Assembly: GCA_050331695.1 (NCBI GenBank)
Contig: JBHJGP010000031.1
Span: 1 to 64,000, forward strand
From: JBHJGP01 sp050331695
GTDB taxonomy: Bacteria; Pseudomonadota; Alphaproteobacteria; Geminicoccales; Geminicoccaceae
Direction: 5' to 3'
DNA: 64,000 bases
Every line of letters starts with the position of its first letter. The stretch's first letter is position 1. The notes under the pieces are model-generated. The model had not been told where the DNA came from. It did not search any database and worked only from the letters and a program-made list of their open reading frames with translations. A program made the translations under genes and the position numbers. Positions 25,397-34,220 of this stretch are shown in pieces.

Positions 25397-25432
25397 TCAG
25401 GCGCCCCCCCGCCCGGGATCAAGAGGTTTTGC

Positions 25433-25678
25433 TCAGCCTTTCTTGCGCGGTCCACCGGAATGAAACGCCATCTCATACGGCAGATCGACGCTGACCCAGC
25501 CCTGATCGCCACAATCGAACCCGAACCGCGTGGCGTCCTGGCCCGGAAGCCTCGCAGCCATGCGCCCGGCGTGAATGGCAGCCAGGCTTTGCGCCTGAGC
25601 GACGTCTTGCGTCGGCATAGCCACCGAAACGAAGGTCGACCACGTCGCGACCTGAACAACGATGAAGCAACTGATCAC
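25433..25678 (-). CDS. Small protein of unknown function
   Basis: An 81-codon frame starting at GTG 25678 with AAAGGTAAG about five bases upstream, a credible ribosome site. The product begins with a hydrophobic stretch (VISCFIVVQVATWSTFVSVAMP), then an Ala/Gln-rich helix (QDVAQAQSLAAIHAGRMAARL) and a more polar tail. I recognise no family. It fills most of the 540-base gap between the D-threonine-aldolase-like gene and the thiolase. The rest of that gap (25679-25895) is AT-rich around 25790-25830 and contains TTGACA at 25812-25817, but no good -10 sequence. Confidence 0.45.
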   Translation of the reverse strand: MISCFIVVQVATWSTFVSVAMPTQDVAQAQSLAAIHAGRMAARLPGQDATRFGFDCGDQGWVSVDLPYEMAFHSGGPRKKG

Positions 25679-25895
25679 TGGGCTTACCTTTCTGGTTCGA
25701 CACCCGAGGAGGCGTTGTCATCCAATGATCACAATATGAGGATAACATGGTGAGTTGGCTGTGTCTGCGGTCACATAGCCCACAGGTAGAAATTAATTTA
25801 TCGCACTAAACTTGACAAACAGTAAAGCCGGCCTTGACCGACCCGGCTTAGGCGCGCATTTCCGCCGTATAGGGTGATTTTATAGGAGCTGCGGC

Positions 25896-27062
25896 ATGAC
25901 CGGGTGCATCATCGGCTGGGCCCATTCGCGCTTTGGACGACTGGAGGGACAGTCCGTCGAGCAACTGATCGTCTCGGTCGCGGCCGACGCACTTGCCCAT
26001 GCCGGCCTCGCGCCCGGTGACGTCGATGCCATCTATGTCGGTCAGCTCAATGCCGGGTTTGTTCGCCAAGAGTTTCCGTCCTCACTGGCGCTGCAGCTCG
26101 ACCCGTCATTGCGGTTCAAACCGGCCACGCGGGTCGAAAATGCCTGCGCCACCGGTTCTGCCGCCATCCACCAGGGCTTGAACGTCATCGATGCCGGCCG
26201 GGCCAAACGCGTCCTCGTCGTTGGCGTCGAGAAGATGACCGACGTAAGCGGCGCCGAGGTCGGTGACATCCTGATCAAGGCGGCCTATCTGGCCGAGGAG
26301 GGTGAGATCGAAGGCGGTTTCGCCGGCGTCTTCGGCCAGATCGCCCAAAACTATTTCCAGCGCTATGGCGATCAAAGCGATGCGCTTGCCCGGATCGCCG
26401 CGAAAAACCACAAGAATGGTGCGAGCAATCCTCTTGCCCATATGCAAAAGGACCTTGGCTACGACTTCTGCCGCCAGGAGAGCGAGAAAAACCCGTTCGT
26501 CGCCGGACCGCTGAAACGGACCGACTGTTCGCTGGTGTCAGACGGCGCCGCAGCCGTCGTGCTCTCCGATGTCGACACCGCACTTGCGGCCAATCAGGCG
26601 ATCGTGTTTCGCGCCGCCGAGCAGGTGAACGATTTTCTGCCCATGTCGAAGCGGGACATCGTCGCCTTCGAGGGCTGTGGCGAGGTGTGGCGCCGGGCTT
26701 TCGCCAAGGCTCGCGTCGGCCTCGATGATCTGAGCTTCGTTGAGACCCACGACTGTTTCACCATCGCCGAGCTTCTTGAGTATGAGGCGATGGGCTTGGC
26801 GAAGCCGGGCCACGGCGCGAAGGTGTTGGAGGAAGGGCAGACCGAACGGGATGGTAGACTGCCCGTCAATCCGTCAGGTGGCTTAAAATCCAAAGGCCAT
26901 CCCGTGGGCGCCACGGGCGTATCGATGCACGCCTTGGCCTCAATGCAGCTTACCGGAACGGCGGGCGGCATCCAGGTGCCTGATGCCGAGCTCGCCGGCA
27001 TCTACAATATGGGCGGTGCGGCGGTGGCCAACTATGTGAGCGTGCTCGAACGCCTGCGCTAA
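25896..27062 (+). CDS. Thiolase family protein (SCP-x/acetyl-CoA acyltransferase type)
   Basis: A 388-residue thiolase with the nucleophilic cysteine in RVENACATGSAAIHQG (about residue 87-90), the second-site ETHDCFTIAELLEYE with its His, and the C-terminal GLKSKGHPVGATGVS. These belong to the SCP2/SCP-x-like thiolase group, which lacks the C-terminal CxG of biosynthetic thiolases. Known relatives often pair with a DUF35 OB-fold/zinc-ribbon protein; none is adjacent. The reaction could be thiolytic cleavage of a branched or steroid-type 3-oxoacyl-CoA, or retro-Claisen chemistry; the substrate is unknown. Confidence 0.87.
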   Translation: MTGCIIGWAHSRFGRLEGQSVEQLIVSVAADALAHAGLAPGDVDAIYVGQLNAGFVRQEFPSSLALQLDPSLRFKPATRVENACATGSAAIHQGLNVIDAGRAKRVLVVGVEKMTDVSGAEVGDILIKAAYLAEEGEIEGGFAGVFGQIAQNYFQRYGDQSDALARIAAKNHKNGASNPLAHMQKDLGYDFCRQESEKNPFVAGPLKRTDCSLVSDGAAAVVLSDVDTALAANQAIVFRAAEQVNDFLPMSKRDIVAFEGCGEVWRRAFAKARVGLDDLSFVETHDCFTIAELLEYEAMGLAKPGHGAKVLEEGQTERDGRLPVNPSGGLKSKGHPVGATGVSMHALASMQLTGTAGGIQVPDAELAGIYNMGGAAVANYVSVLERLR

Positions 27063-27115
27063 CGCGTCTCGCGGCTCTCGAGCGACCTCCGCCTTGGGCG
27101 GGATGGGATTGGCTG

Positions 27116-27574
27116 TTGTCGCTTCTCCATGTTTCCATCAGTGCCACCAAGCCGCAGCCCACAGCCGAAGCGCTGGCTACGCTCCTGGGCGGCGTCGCCA
27201 AACCTTTTCCGCCGTTTCCCGGGTCCTGGATCGCGTTCAGCGCTCTCGATGACGGCACCGCGATCGAGGTCTATCCGACGTCCCATACTCTGAAGCCGGG
27301 CCCCCGGCAGATCGATTATGTCGAGGGGCAACCGGACGCGTCGCCGACTTTTGTTCATCTGGCGATCGGATCGCCCCTTGATCACGCGGCCATTCTGGAT
27401 GTCGCAGACACAAGCGGCTGGCTTGCCCGATTGTGTGATCGCGGACCTTTTGAATGCGTCGAAGTCTGGATCGATGACAGATTGCTGGTGGAGGTTCTGA
27501 GCCCGGATATGGTCGGATCTTACCGCGAGGGCATGACCGTCTCGAACTGGGCTTCGATGTTCGACCTCGACTGA
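27116..27574 (+). CDS. VOC-fold-like hypothetical protein
   Basis: A 152-residue protein starting at TTG 27116. It has the pattern of a glyoxalase/VOC half: an initial strand LLHVSISATKPQPTAEAL, a central PTFVHLAIGSPLDHAAIL and a final ECVEVWIDDRLLVEVLSPD. The spacing of His and Glu (HVSI ... EVYP ... HLAI ... EVLS) suits a metal-binding VOC module. The assignment rests on this pattern only. It follows the thiolase by 53 bases and may be in the same transcript. Confidence 0.6.
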   Translation: MSLLHVSISATKPQPTAEALATLLGGVAKPFPPFPGSWIAFSALDDGTAIEVYPTSHTLKPGPRQIDYVEGQPDASPTFVHLAIGSPLDHAAILDVADTSGWLARLCDRGPFECVEVWIDDRLLVEVLSPDMVGSYREGMTVSNWASMFDLD

Positions 27575-27663
27575 ACAGGGATCGTTTTCGTCCCGGCTCG
27601 CCCGTGCGACAAGCGTCTGGCTAGCCCTCCGAAAAAGACAACCAATATCGGGGAGACGGGACC

Positions 27664-28908
27664 ATGCTGATCGGGTGCATCGCGGACGATTTCACGGGCG
27701 CCTCCGACGTCGCCGGCACCTTCGCCGCTGGCGGCATGAAAACCACCCTCTATGTCGGCCTCCAGCATAACGACGCCGATATAACCGTCGAGGCGGGTGT
27801 CGTCGCGTTAAAATCGCGGACCATTCCGGCAGCGGACGCGGTGCGGAAATCGCTGGCGGCGCTCGATTGGTTGCTGGCTCAGGGCTGTCGGCAGATCCTG
27901 TTCAAATACTGCTCGACCTTCGATTCCACCCCCCAAGGCAATATCGGCCCGGTGGCCGCCGCGCTCGCCGTAAGACTTGGCGAGAGGCGGGTAGTCTTCT
28001 GCCCGGCCTTTCCCGCGAATGGGCGATCGGTCTATCAGGGCCATCTGTTCGTCCGGGACATGCTGCTTAGCGAGAGCGGCATGCGCAATCACCCGCTGAC
28101 GCCGATGCGCGATGCCGATCTGAGACGCGTCCTCGCCGCCCAGGGCGATTGGCCGGTCGAACACATCGATGCGGTGACGGTTTTCCAAGGGGCAGAGGCC
28201 ATCGCCGAGTCCCTGGCCAAGCCGGAACGGGCTTTCGTCATCGTCGATGCCATTCGAGACGATGATCTTCTGGCGCTGGGCGCCGCGGTCGCCGACAGGA
28301 AATTGGTGACCGGCGGCTCCGGCATCGCGCTGGGCCTTCCCGCCAATTTCGGCATCGAACCGGGCTCAAGGCCTTGGGCCGGCGAGGCTGGACCCGCGGC
28401 TATCCTTTCGGGCTCCTGTTCGGAAGCCACCCGCGCCCAGGTGGCGCGTTTCCGGCAATCCTTCCCGAGCCGGGAAATCAAGGCCCAAGACCTGATGGAG
28501 GGTGGGGAAACCGCGGCCGATGCCGCTGCCTGGGTCTTGAGCCGCCACGAACCCGCGCTAGTCTTCACCTCCGCCGAACCGTCCGTGGTCAAGCTGGCCC
28601 AGGACCGCTATGGCCGGGAGACGATCGCCGGCAGGATCGAGACCTTCTTCGCCAACCTGGCAGGCTTGCTGGTCGATCGAGGCATCCGGCGCCTGGTGGT
28701 CGCGGGCGGCGAAACCTCCGGTGCCGTCGTCGAGGGCCTCGGCCTTCAAGCCCTCGACATCGGACCGGACATCGCTCCCGGCGTTCCAGCGCTGCGGGCC
28801 CCGGACCGGCCTCTCGTCCTGGCGCTCAAGTCCGGCAATTTCGGCAACGAAGCCTTCTTCGGAAGTGCTTTGGCGGTCCTCAAGGGATCGGCGGAACGAC
28901 GCGCCTGA
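27664..28908 (+). CDS. Four-carbon acid sugar kinase family protein (OtnK-like)
   Basis: A 414-residue kinase of the former DUF1537 family. The N-terminal sugar-binding domain has IGCIADDFTGASDVAGTF and LFKYCSTFDSTPQGNIGP. The C-terminal nucleotide-binding domain has RRLVVAGGETSGAVVEGL and ALKSGNFGNEAFF, where the GG(E/D)TSG loop binds ATP. Characterised members phosphorylate 3-oxo-tetronate, erythronate or threonate, usually next to a class II aldolase/decarboxylase and dehydrogenase. Here the class II aldolase is 4 kb upstream and not adjacent. The start has GGGAGA upstream. Confidence 0.88.
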   Translation: MLIGCIADDFTGASDVAGTFAAGGMKTTLYVGLQHNDADITVEAGVVALKSRTIPAADAVRKSLAALDWLLAQGCRQILFKYCSTFDSTPQGNIGPVAAALAVRLGERRVVFCPAFPANGRSVYQGHLFVRDMLLSESGMRNHPLTPMRDADLRRVLAAQGDWPVEHIDAVTVFQGAEAIAESLAKPERAFVIVDAIRDDDLLALGAAVADRKLVTGGSGIALGLPANFGIEPGSRPWAGEAGPAAILSGSCSEATRAQVARFRQSFPSREIKAQDLMEGGETAADAAAWVLSRHEPALVFTSAEPSVVKLAQDRYGRETIAGRIETFFANLAGLLVDRGIRRLVVAGGETSGAVVEGLGLQALDIGPDIAPGVPALRAPDRPLVLALKSGNFGNEAFFGSALAVLKGSAERRA

Positions 28909-29002
28909 CGATCCCACCACGGCACAATGGGCGCCTTAACACTTGGTCAAGGGAATGGCGGTATGATGTTACCTTCTGCGGCGAGGTCCCGGGAGCACTG
29001 GG

Positions 29003-29551
29003 TTGACGAGGTGGTTCATAGCCGGTGTGGTGCTGTTGGGCGCCGCCTACCTGATTGATCAAGACCCGGAGCTCCGGGCGCGGCTGATTGAACAGACCGC
29101 CGCCGTCGCCGATCACGCGGCAGCGGAGCTGAAACGTTCCGCGAACGAGCCGAAAACCACTTCGCGGACGACGGCGTCGGGCTGGAACCAGATCCGCATT
29201 CCAGGCAGCGCCTACGGCCAGCACATGGTCGACGTCAGTATCGAAGGCCGCTCGATCCGCTTTCTGGTCGATACCGGCGCTTCTTTTCTGGTGCTGAGCC
29301 CCGAAGACGCGAGGGCCATCGGGCTTCGGCCCATGCCCAGCGACTATACGGTCAAGTTTCGAACCGCCAACGGGTTCGTCCGGGCGGCGCCGGTGACCTT
29401 ACGCGACGTTCGTCTTGGCCAGTTCGAAACCTATAATGTTGAAGCCTTCGTCAATGAGGTGCCGATTGGCACATCCCTGTTGGGTATGAACTTTCTGCAA
29501 CGCTTCGAGCGGTTCGAGATCAGAGACGGCGACCTCACGCTCTACTGGTAG
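29003..29551 (+). CDS. TIGR02281 family retropepsin-like aspartic protease
   Basis: A 182-residue protein with an N-terminal membrane anchor (WFIAGVVLLGAAYLI) and a periplasmic retroviral-type protease domain. The catalytic signature IRFLVDTGASFLVLS is intact, and the flap/partner strands VPIGTSLLGMNFLQRFERFEI match the C-terminal part of the clan AA TIGR02281 group common in Alphaproteobacteria. It would act as a homodimer; its substrate is unknown. The start is a TTG at 29003. Confidence 0.85.
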   Translation: MTRWFIAGVVLLGAAYLIDQDPELRARLIEQTAAVADHAAAELKRSANEPKTTSRTTASGWNQIRIPGSAYGQHMVDVSIEGRSIRFLVDTGASFLVLSPEDARAIGLRPMPSDYTVKFRTANGFVRAAPVTLRDVRLGQFETYNVEAFVNEVPIGTSLLGMNFLQRFERFEIRDGDLTLYW

Positions 29552-29607
29552 CCCGGTCCAGACCGGGTCTCGCCACGGTGGCTCCGCTGGCATCGAACAA
29601 GCTACCG

Positions 29608-30864
29608 TCAGCGCAAGAGATGATCCTCAAAGGGAAATGTCGACAGCAACTCAACGCCGGTTTCCGTGATGAGAGCCTGCTGCTCCAACTTGACCCCCTC
29701 AGCGCCATCTTCTTCGCCGATATAGCTTTCCACGCAGAGGGTCATGCCAGGCATGATTTCACCATCATATCCCGCATGCGGGAAGTCGCCGCGGTGATAG
29801 AGATAGGGATACTCGCCCGTCATGCCGCAACCATGGGCGGACAAGTAATAGCGATTGGCATAGTATTTTTCGGGAATATCCCATGCTGCCTCAGCGTAAT
29901 CGTGAAAGCTCATGCCGGGTCTCAAAATACTTAAATTGTGTTGCACCTGTGCATGGGCGATCTGGTAGAGCTCTTTTTGCTCTGCGGATGGAGCGCCGGG
30001 GCCAGAAAAGAAGGTGCGGGAGAAATCGGAATAGTAGCCGTGGCAGCCGACAACATCCGTATCGAGCGCGATGAGCTCATTTTCTCCGATCATTTCGGAT
30101 GAGCATTCCTGGAACCAGGGGTTGGTTCGCCGGCCAGCCGTAAGGAGCCGGGTCTCACAATAGTCGCCATTCTGCTCGATGATCGATTTGTGGAGCACAG
30201 CCCAAAGCTCGTTTTCCGTCAGACCGGGACGGATCGCCTCACGCAGTTTGGCAACACCGATCTCCGTCGCGCGAAGCGAGGCCTTGATACACTTCACCTC
30301 CTCCTTCGACTTGATCGCACGCGCCATCTCGACGGCCTCCTGGGCATCGACGATTTGAAAACCCTGGGCCGCCATCGCTATGGCTGCGCCGGCGTTCATG
30401 CGCTCCATCCCAACCGTCGCGCCCGCACCGACCAGCGAGCGGATGAGGTCGCCCATCTCCGCCGCCCATGCCTTTTCTCGTTGGACGATGTCTGGACCCG
30501 CGGCGACAAAGCTCGCGGTCCTGGACGACCGCACCTCGTCCACCGTCTCGTAGCTCTGCCCAAGATGTAGACAGCCCGCGAACTCAAAAAGGATCGAACG
30601 CCCGGCCGTGAGCAGGAGGTGACGCGAGGGCGCGTTGCGCATGGAAAACACCTGCATGTTGCGGGTGCCCGTGGCGTAGCGGATGTTGATTGGATCGGAG
30701 AGGATGACAGCGGCGACGCCGCGGCTCGCCAGTTCTTCGCGAACGCGGGCGAGCCGATAACGCCTTACCGCCCGCAGGTCGATGCCCTCGCTTTCAGGCG
30801 CGCGATCAAGCAGCGCGATACCGGACAAATCGCTTCGTTCCGCGTGCCAGTCAAAATTGGCCAT
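29608..30864 (-). CDS. M24 family metalloprotein, DddP-like
   Basis: A 418-residue protein with a creatinase N-terminal domain and a pita-bread C-terminal domain. All six metal ligands of the M24 fold are visible: D268 and D270 (ALDTDVVG), D280 (YSDFSRTF), H344 (AHGCGMTG), E379 (CVESYIG) and E394 (VKLEQQ). Spacing is identical to that remembered for the DMSP lyase DddP (295, 297, 307, 371, 406, 421) at a constant offset of 27. Also shared are RRTNPWFQECSS and Y339. However DddP's proposed catalytic base D377 corresponds to G350. DMSP cleavage is thus doubtful; an Xaa-Pro peptidase or other amidohydrolase role is more likely. Confidence 0.82.
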   Translation of the reverse strand: MANFDWHAERSDLSGIALLDRAPESEGIDLRAVRRYRLARVREELASRGVAAVILSDPINIRYATGTRNMQVFSMRNAPSRHLLLTAGRSILFEFAGCLHLGQSYETVDEVRSSRTASFVAAGPDIVQREKAWAAEMGDLIRSLVGAGATVGMERMNAGAAIAMAAQGFQIVDAQEAVEMARAIKSKEEVKCIKASLRATEIGVAKLREAIRPGLTENELWAVLHKSIIEQNGDYCETRLLTAGRRTNPWFQECSSEMIGENELIALDTDVVGCHGYYSDFSRTFFSGPGAPSAEQKELYQIAHAQVQHNLSILRPGMSFHDYAEAAWDIPEKYYANRYYLSAHGCGMTGEYPYLYHRGDFPHAGYDGEIMPGMTLCVESYIGEEDGAEGVKLEQQALITETGVELLSTFPFEDHLLR

Positions 30865-31049
30865 GGTCAGGACGCCCCTCGCTCAACTCGGCGTAGAGGT
30901 ATCCGCGTATGCCGCGGTCCTCTCACAGTCACGCGTCATTTTGCGGATCAGGTGCGACGTGAGCCACGATCGGTCAAAGTGCAGGTGGAGCTGGTCTGTC
31001 AACGGGCCTTATCTTCTCAAAGACTTTACGTGTTCCGTCAGTGTATCAC

Positions 31050-31931
31050 TCAGTCCCTTGCCAATTCCGCCTTGAGAAGATCCAGGAACAGGCGGCTGCG
31101 TTGAGGCGTGTATCGGCCGGGCGGGAGCACGGCTTGGATCGGTTGGTCGGCCGCACGCCATCCGGGTAAAACCTGAACGAGGCGTCCGGCCTCAAGGTCA
31201 TCGTCCGTGAGCCACGCCGGAAGGTTGGCTACGCCCAAACCCTCGAGAACCGCGTTGCGCAACGTCGGCAGATGCGTCGAAGACAAACGCCCGTTCACTT
31301 GAACCGTGTGCCGTTCGCTCCCGCGCTTTAGGATCCAGCGGGTAGGCACTCGCCAAGACGCGTAGGCCAGACACGACACGGCGGCGAGATCGTCCGGTCG
31401 CCTCAAGGAGCTCGACGCGGCCGCGTGGTCCGGCGCCGCGACAAGTCTCATGGGGCAAGCTCCCAGAGATACGACACGTAATGCCTGCCCGTCGACGGTG
31501 CCAATCCGTACAGCCACGTCGTGGCCGGAGACGGCAAGGTTGACGAATTCGTCCGACAGGTCGAGTGCCGCTTCGGCCGTGGGAAAGCGAGCGAGGTAGC
31601 GCCTGAGGACGGGCGCGACCACCGCCTGCCCATAGCCGACGGGCGCCGCGACCCGCAAAAGGCCGACAGGTTCGTTCGTGCAGATCGCTTCCCGGGCCAG
31701 ATCGATAGCGTCGAGCGCGTCGCGCATGTGCCTAAGAGCCCGCTCACCCTCGGCTGTGAGGGAGACAGATCGCGTCGAGCGATTGAGCAGCGTCGCGCCG
31801 AAGGAACTCTCGAGCGCCTTGACGGCTCGGCTAACCTGGCTTTGCGCAAGCTTGCTTTCGCGCGCGGCGGCCGAAAAGCTTCCAAGCTCGGCCGTACGCC
31901 GAAACAGGCGCATCGCGTCCAGTCTATCCAT
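31050..31931 (-). CDS. LysR-family transcriptional regulator
   Basis: A 293-residue LysR regulator with N-terminal helix-turn-helix GSFSAAARESKLAQSQVSRAVKALESSF (about 17-44). The pattern LLNRSTRSVSLTAEGERAL and the effector domain starting GLLRVAAPVGYGQAVV are typical of the AaeR/DsdC-like subgroup that regulates a divergent neighbour. The adjacent divergent gene is the secreted alpha/beta hydrolase at 32052, with a candidate operator between them. Confidence 0.93.
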   Translation of the reverse strand: MDRLDAMRLFRRTAELGSFSAAARESKLAQSQVSRAVKALESSFGATLLNRSTRSVSLTAEGERALRHMRDALDAIDLAREAICTNEPVGLLRVAAPVGYGQAVVAPVLRRYLARFPTAEAALDLSDEFVNLAVSGHDVAVRIGTVDGQALRVVSLGACPMRLVAAPDHAAASSSLRRPDDLAAVSCLAYASWRVPTRWILKRGSERHTVQVNGRLSSTHLPTLRNAVLEGLGVANLPAWLTDDDLEAGRLVQVLPGWRAADQPIQAVLPPGRYTPQRSRLFLDLLKAELARD

Positions 31932-31947
31932 GGGCGGGCCACCAACT

Positions 31948-31967
31948 GTTGGTCATGCTGGATCAAC
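31948..31967. promoter_or_regulatory. Candidate LysR operator
   Basis: GTTG (31948-31951) and CAAC (31964-31967) form an inverted repeat with a 12-base spacer, lying 17 bases upstream of the lysR start and 85 bases upstream of the hydrolase start. Position and geometry fit a LysR-type recognition site for the divergent pair. It is a short match and so weak evidence. Confidence 0.3.
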
Positions 31968-32051
31968 ATAACTCAAAGCCCAAAAGCACGGTTACCCGGT
32001 CAGATTTGCATAAACGAGGTTAAGCGTGTTGGTTCCTTCAAGGAGTTCGCA

Positions 32052-32912
32052 ATGCACCTTCCTCATTTTCTCAAAACGACCGCGATCGTCTTCGCCGCAT
32101 CCGGTCTCGCCTCCGGTCCAGGTCTTGCTCAGGAGGGCAGCCCGCTCGGCTATGAGACACACGGCTCCGGCACCGAAAAGGTCATAGTGCTGCACGACTG
32201 GCTAGGCTCGTCGGCGACCTGGGACCCGATCAAGCCTTATCTCGACACCGACGAATTTACCTATGTCTTCACCCATGTGCGCGGCTACGGCACATCGCAG
32301 GATCGCAAGGGAAATTATACGACCGGTGAAATCACGTCCGACGTTTTCGCGCTCGCCGACGCGCTCGGTTTCGACCGCTTCCACCTGATCGGTCATTCGA
32401 TGACCGGCATGGCTGGGTTCAATGCGATTTCGGCCGAGGGGAGCGATCGTATCCAGAGTTTCGTCGCTGTCACCCCAACCCCGCCGGGAGGCTATCCGGC
32501 GGACGAGCAGACACGTCAGTTCTTTGCTGCGATACCCCACGATGAAAAGATGACGCAGGCTGCATTCGATGGGCTGACGAGCGGCCGTTACGGTCCGTCC
32601 TGGGCTGAAGTCAAGACCCGCCGAAATCTCGCCAGCTCCACCGAGGAGGCGATGCGCGGTTACGGGGCAATGGTTTACGAAGACCTCTCCGAACGGCTTG
32701 TCGACGCCGCGCCGCAGACGCCAACCCGTGTGATCGCCGGCGCCCACGATTTGCCGGATATGAAGCCTGACGCCTTACGAAAGACCACGGTGCCACTTGT
32801 ACCAAACGCGGAGCTCGTCATCATCGAAGGCGCGGGCCATTACCCGATGGATGAAACCCCGATCCTCTTGGTCAAGTTGATCGAGGCCCATCTCAAAGCA
32901 AATACCGGCTGA
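32052..32912 (+). CDS. Secreted alpha/beta hydrolase
   Basis: A 286-residue alpha/beta hydrolase. The ATG at 32052 is preceded by AAGGAG and begins a signal peptide cut near GLAQEG, so the protein is periplasmic or exported. The oxyanion region is VIVLHDWLGSS, the nucleophile elbow LIGHSMTGM (Ser about 121), the acid AGAHDLPD and the catalytic histidine GAGHYPMDE. The substrate is unknown. Divergent from a LysR regulator that probably controls it. A long upstream extension of the frame (to 31521) overlaps lysR and is not real. Confidence 0.87.
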   Translation: MHLPHFLKTTAIVFAASGLASGPGLAQEGSPLGYETHGSGTEKVIVLHDWLGSSATWDPIKPYLDTDEFTYVFTHVRGYGTSQDRKGNYTTGEITSDVFALADALGFDRFHLIGHSMTGMAGFNAISAEGSDRIQSFVAVTPTPPGGYPADEQTRQFFAAIPHDEKMTQAAFDGLTSGRYGPSWAEVKTRRNLASSTEEAMRGYGAMVYEDLSERLVDAAPQTPTRVIAGAHDLPDMKPDALRKTTVPLVPNAELVIIEGAGHYPMDETPILLVKLIEAHLKANTG

Positions 32913-32915
32913 TTG

Positions 32916-34220
32916 CTATTCGGCCGAAAAATCGCTTCTGCCGTTTAGCGAGAGCACGTGGCCGATAAGGTAGAGCGAGCCAAGGATCGCGATCCTAGCG
33001 TCCGCGCCCTGGCTCGCTTCGGCGAGGGCCGCCGGGATCGAAGGGCAGGGGGTGGCGTTGATGCCCAGCTCGCCGGCGCGTCCGGCCAAGGCCCGAGCGT
33101 CCATGCTACTGCGCTCGCCCGGGATCTCGACGGTGAAGGCCTGGTCGACCAGAGGCGCCAACGGCGCCAGGAAGCCGTGGGCATCCTTGACCTCGAGCAT
33201 GCCGATGATGATGCGCAGGTTTTTGGGCGGCAGGCCTTTGAAGAACGTGGCCAGGACCTCGCCGGCGGAAGGATTATGCCCGCCATCGAGCCACAGCTCA
33301 TCCCCGTCCCGGACCAGATGACGGAGCGGACCGTCGCTCACCCGCTGAAGCCTGCCTGCCCATTCGACCGCCTGGAGGCCGGAGGCGATCGCGTCCTTAT
33401 CCGGGGCCAAGGGTCCGAGATTGCGGGCGAGGGCCACGGCGGTGCCCGCATTGACGATCTGATGGCGGCCCGGCAGGGCAGGCATCGGCAAGCGCCACTG
33501 GGTGGTGTCGTCTCGAAACGCCATCGCGCCGTCGGTCGCGGTCATGGTCCAATCCCGCCCGCCCAGGGAAAGCCGGGCACCGCGGCGAAGCGCCATCTGT
33601 TGGATACAGGTGGCAACCCCGGGGCTCTGAACCGCGGAGACGACGGTCGTGCCCGGCTTGATGATACCGCATTTTTCACGGGCGATCTGAATGATGCTCT
33701 TGCCCAGGTACCGCTCGTGATCATAGGCGATCGAGGTGAGGCCGACCGCAAGCGGATTGTCGATGACGTTGGTCCCGTCGAGCCTGCCGCCGAGACCGGT
33801 TTCGAGCAGAAGGATGTCGGCGGGGCGTTCCTTGAAGGCGAGAAACGCGGCAGCGGTGGTAATTTCCCAGAAGGTGATGGGCCGACCGTCATTGATCCGC
33901 TCGCAGGAGAGCAGGAGCTCGGCCAGAAACTCCTCATCGATCGGTTCACCATCGAACAGAATGCGCTCATGGAAGCGCACCAGATGCGGGGACACGTAGC
34001 GCTGGACGGAACGGCCATCGGCGCGAAGCATCGCTTCGAGCATCGCCAGGGTCGAGCCCTTGCCGTTGGTCCCGGCGGCGTGCACCACCGGCGGCAATTG
34101 GCGCTCCGGGTGCCCCAACCGCTTCAAGAGAGCGGTGATGCGGCCAAGAGAAAGATCGATTGATTTGGGATGAAGGCCGAGCAGCCGGTTGAGGATCGGA
34201 TCAGTCCGAGGGCTCAGCAT
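32916..34220 (-). CDS. folC: Bifunctional folylpolyglutamate/dihydrofolate synthase
   Basis: A 434-residue Mur-ligase-like enzyme. The nucleotide loop VHAAGTNGKGSTLAML (about 46-61) and the family signature YVSPHLVRFHERILFDG are present, as are LLLETGLGGRLDGTNV and AYDHERYLG. It adds L-glutamate to dihydropteroate and to reduced folates in the cytoplasm. Its start overlaps the end of accD by 20 bases, and it is the last gene of the pyrF-trpF-trpB-trpA-accD-folC string. Confidence 0.96.
   Translation of the reverse strand: MLSPRTDPILNRLLGLHPKSIDLSLGRITALLKRLGHPERQLPPVVHAAGTNGKGSTLAMLEAMLRADGRSVQRYVSPHLVRFHERILFDGEPIDEEFLAELLLSCERINDGRPITFWEITTAAAFLAFKERPADILLLETGLGGRLDGTNVIDNPLAVGLTSIAYDHERYLGKSIIQIAREKCGIIKPGTTVVSAVQSPGVATCIQQMALRRGARLSLGGRDWTMTATDGAMAFRDDTTQWRLPMPALPGRHQIVNAGTAVALARNLGPLAPDKDAIASGLQAVEWAGRLQRVSDGPLRHLVRDGDELWLDGGHNPSAGEVLATFFKGLPPKNLRIIIGMLEVKDAHGFLAPLAPLVDQAFTVEIPGERSSMDARALAGRAGELGINATPCPSIPAALAEASQGADARIAILGSLYLIGHVLSLNGRSDFSAE

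Noticed and set aside
25812..25840. Sigma-70 promoter with TTGACA at 25812
   Set aside because: No acceptable -10 hexamer is found 16-18 bases downstream.
29608..30864. Functional DMSP lyase DddP
   Set aside because: The overall match is strong, but the remembered catalytic Asp377 corresponds to Gly350, so I do not assign the activity.
32958..34163. 401-codon plus-strand frame opposite folC
   Set aside because: Shadow of folC; composition is Arg/Gly/Asp-rich and has no motif.
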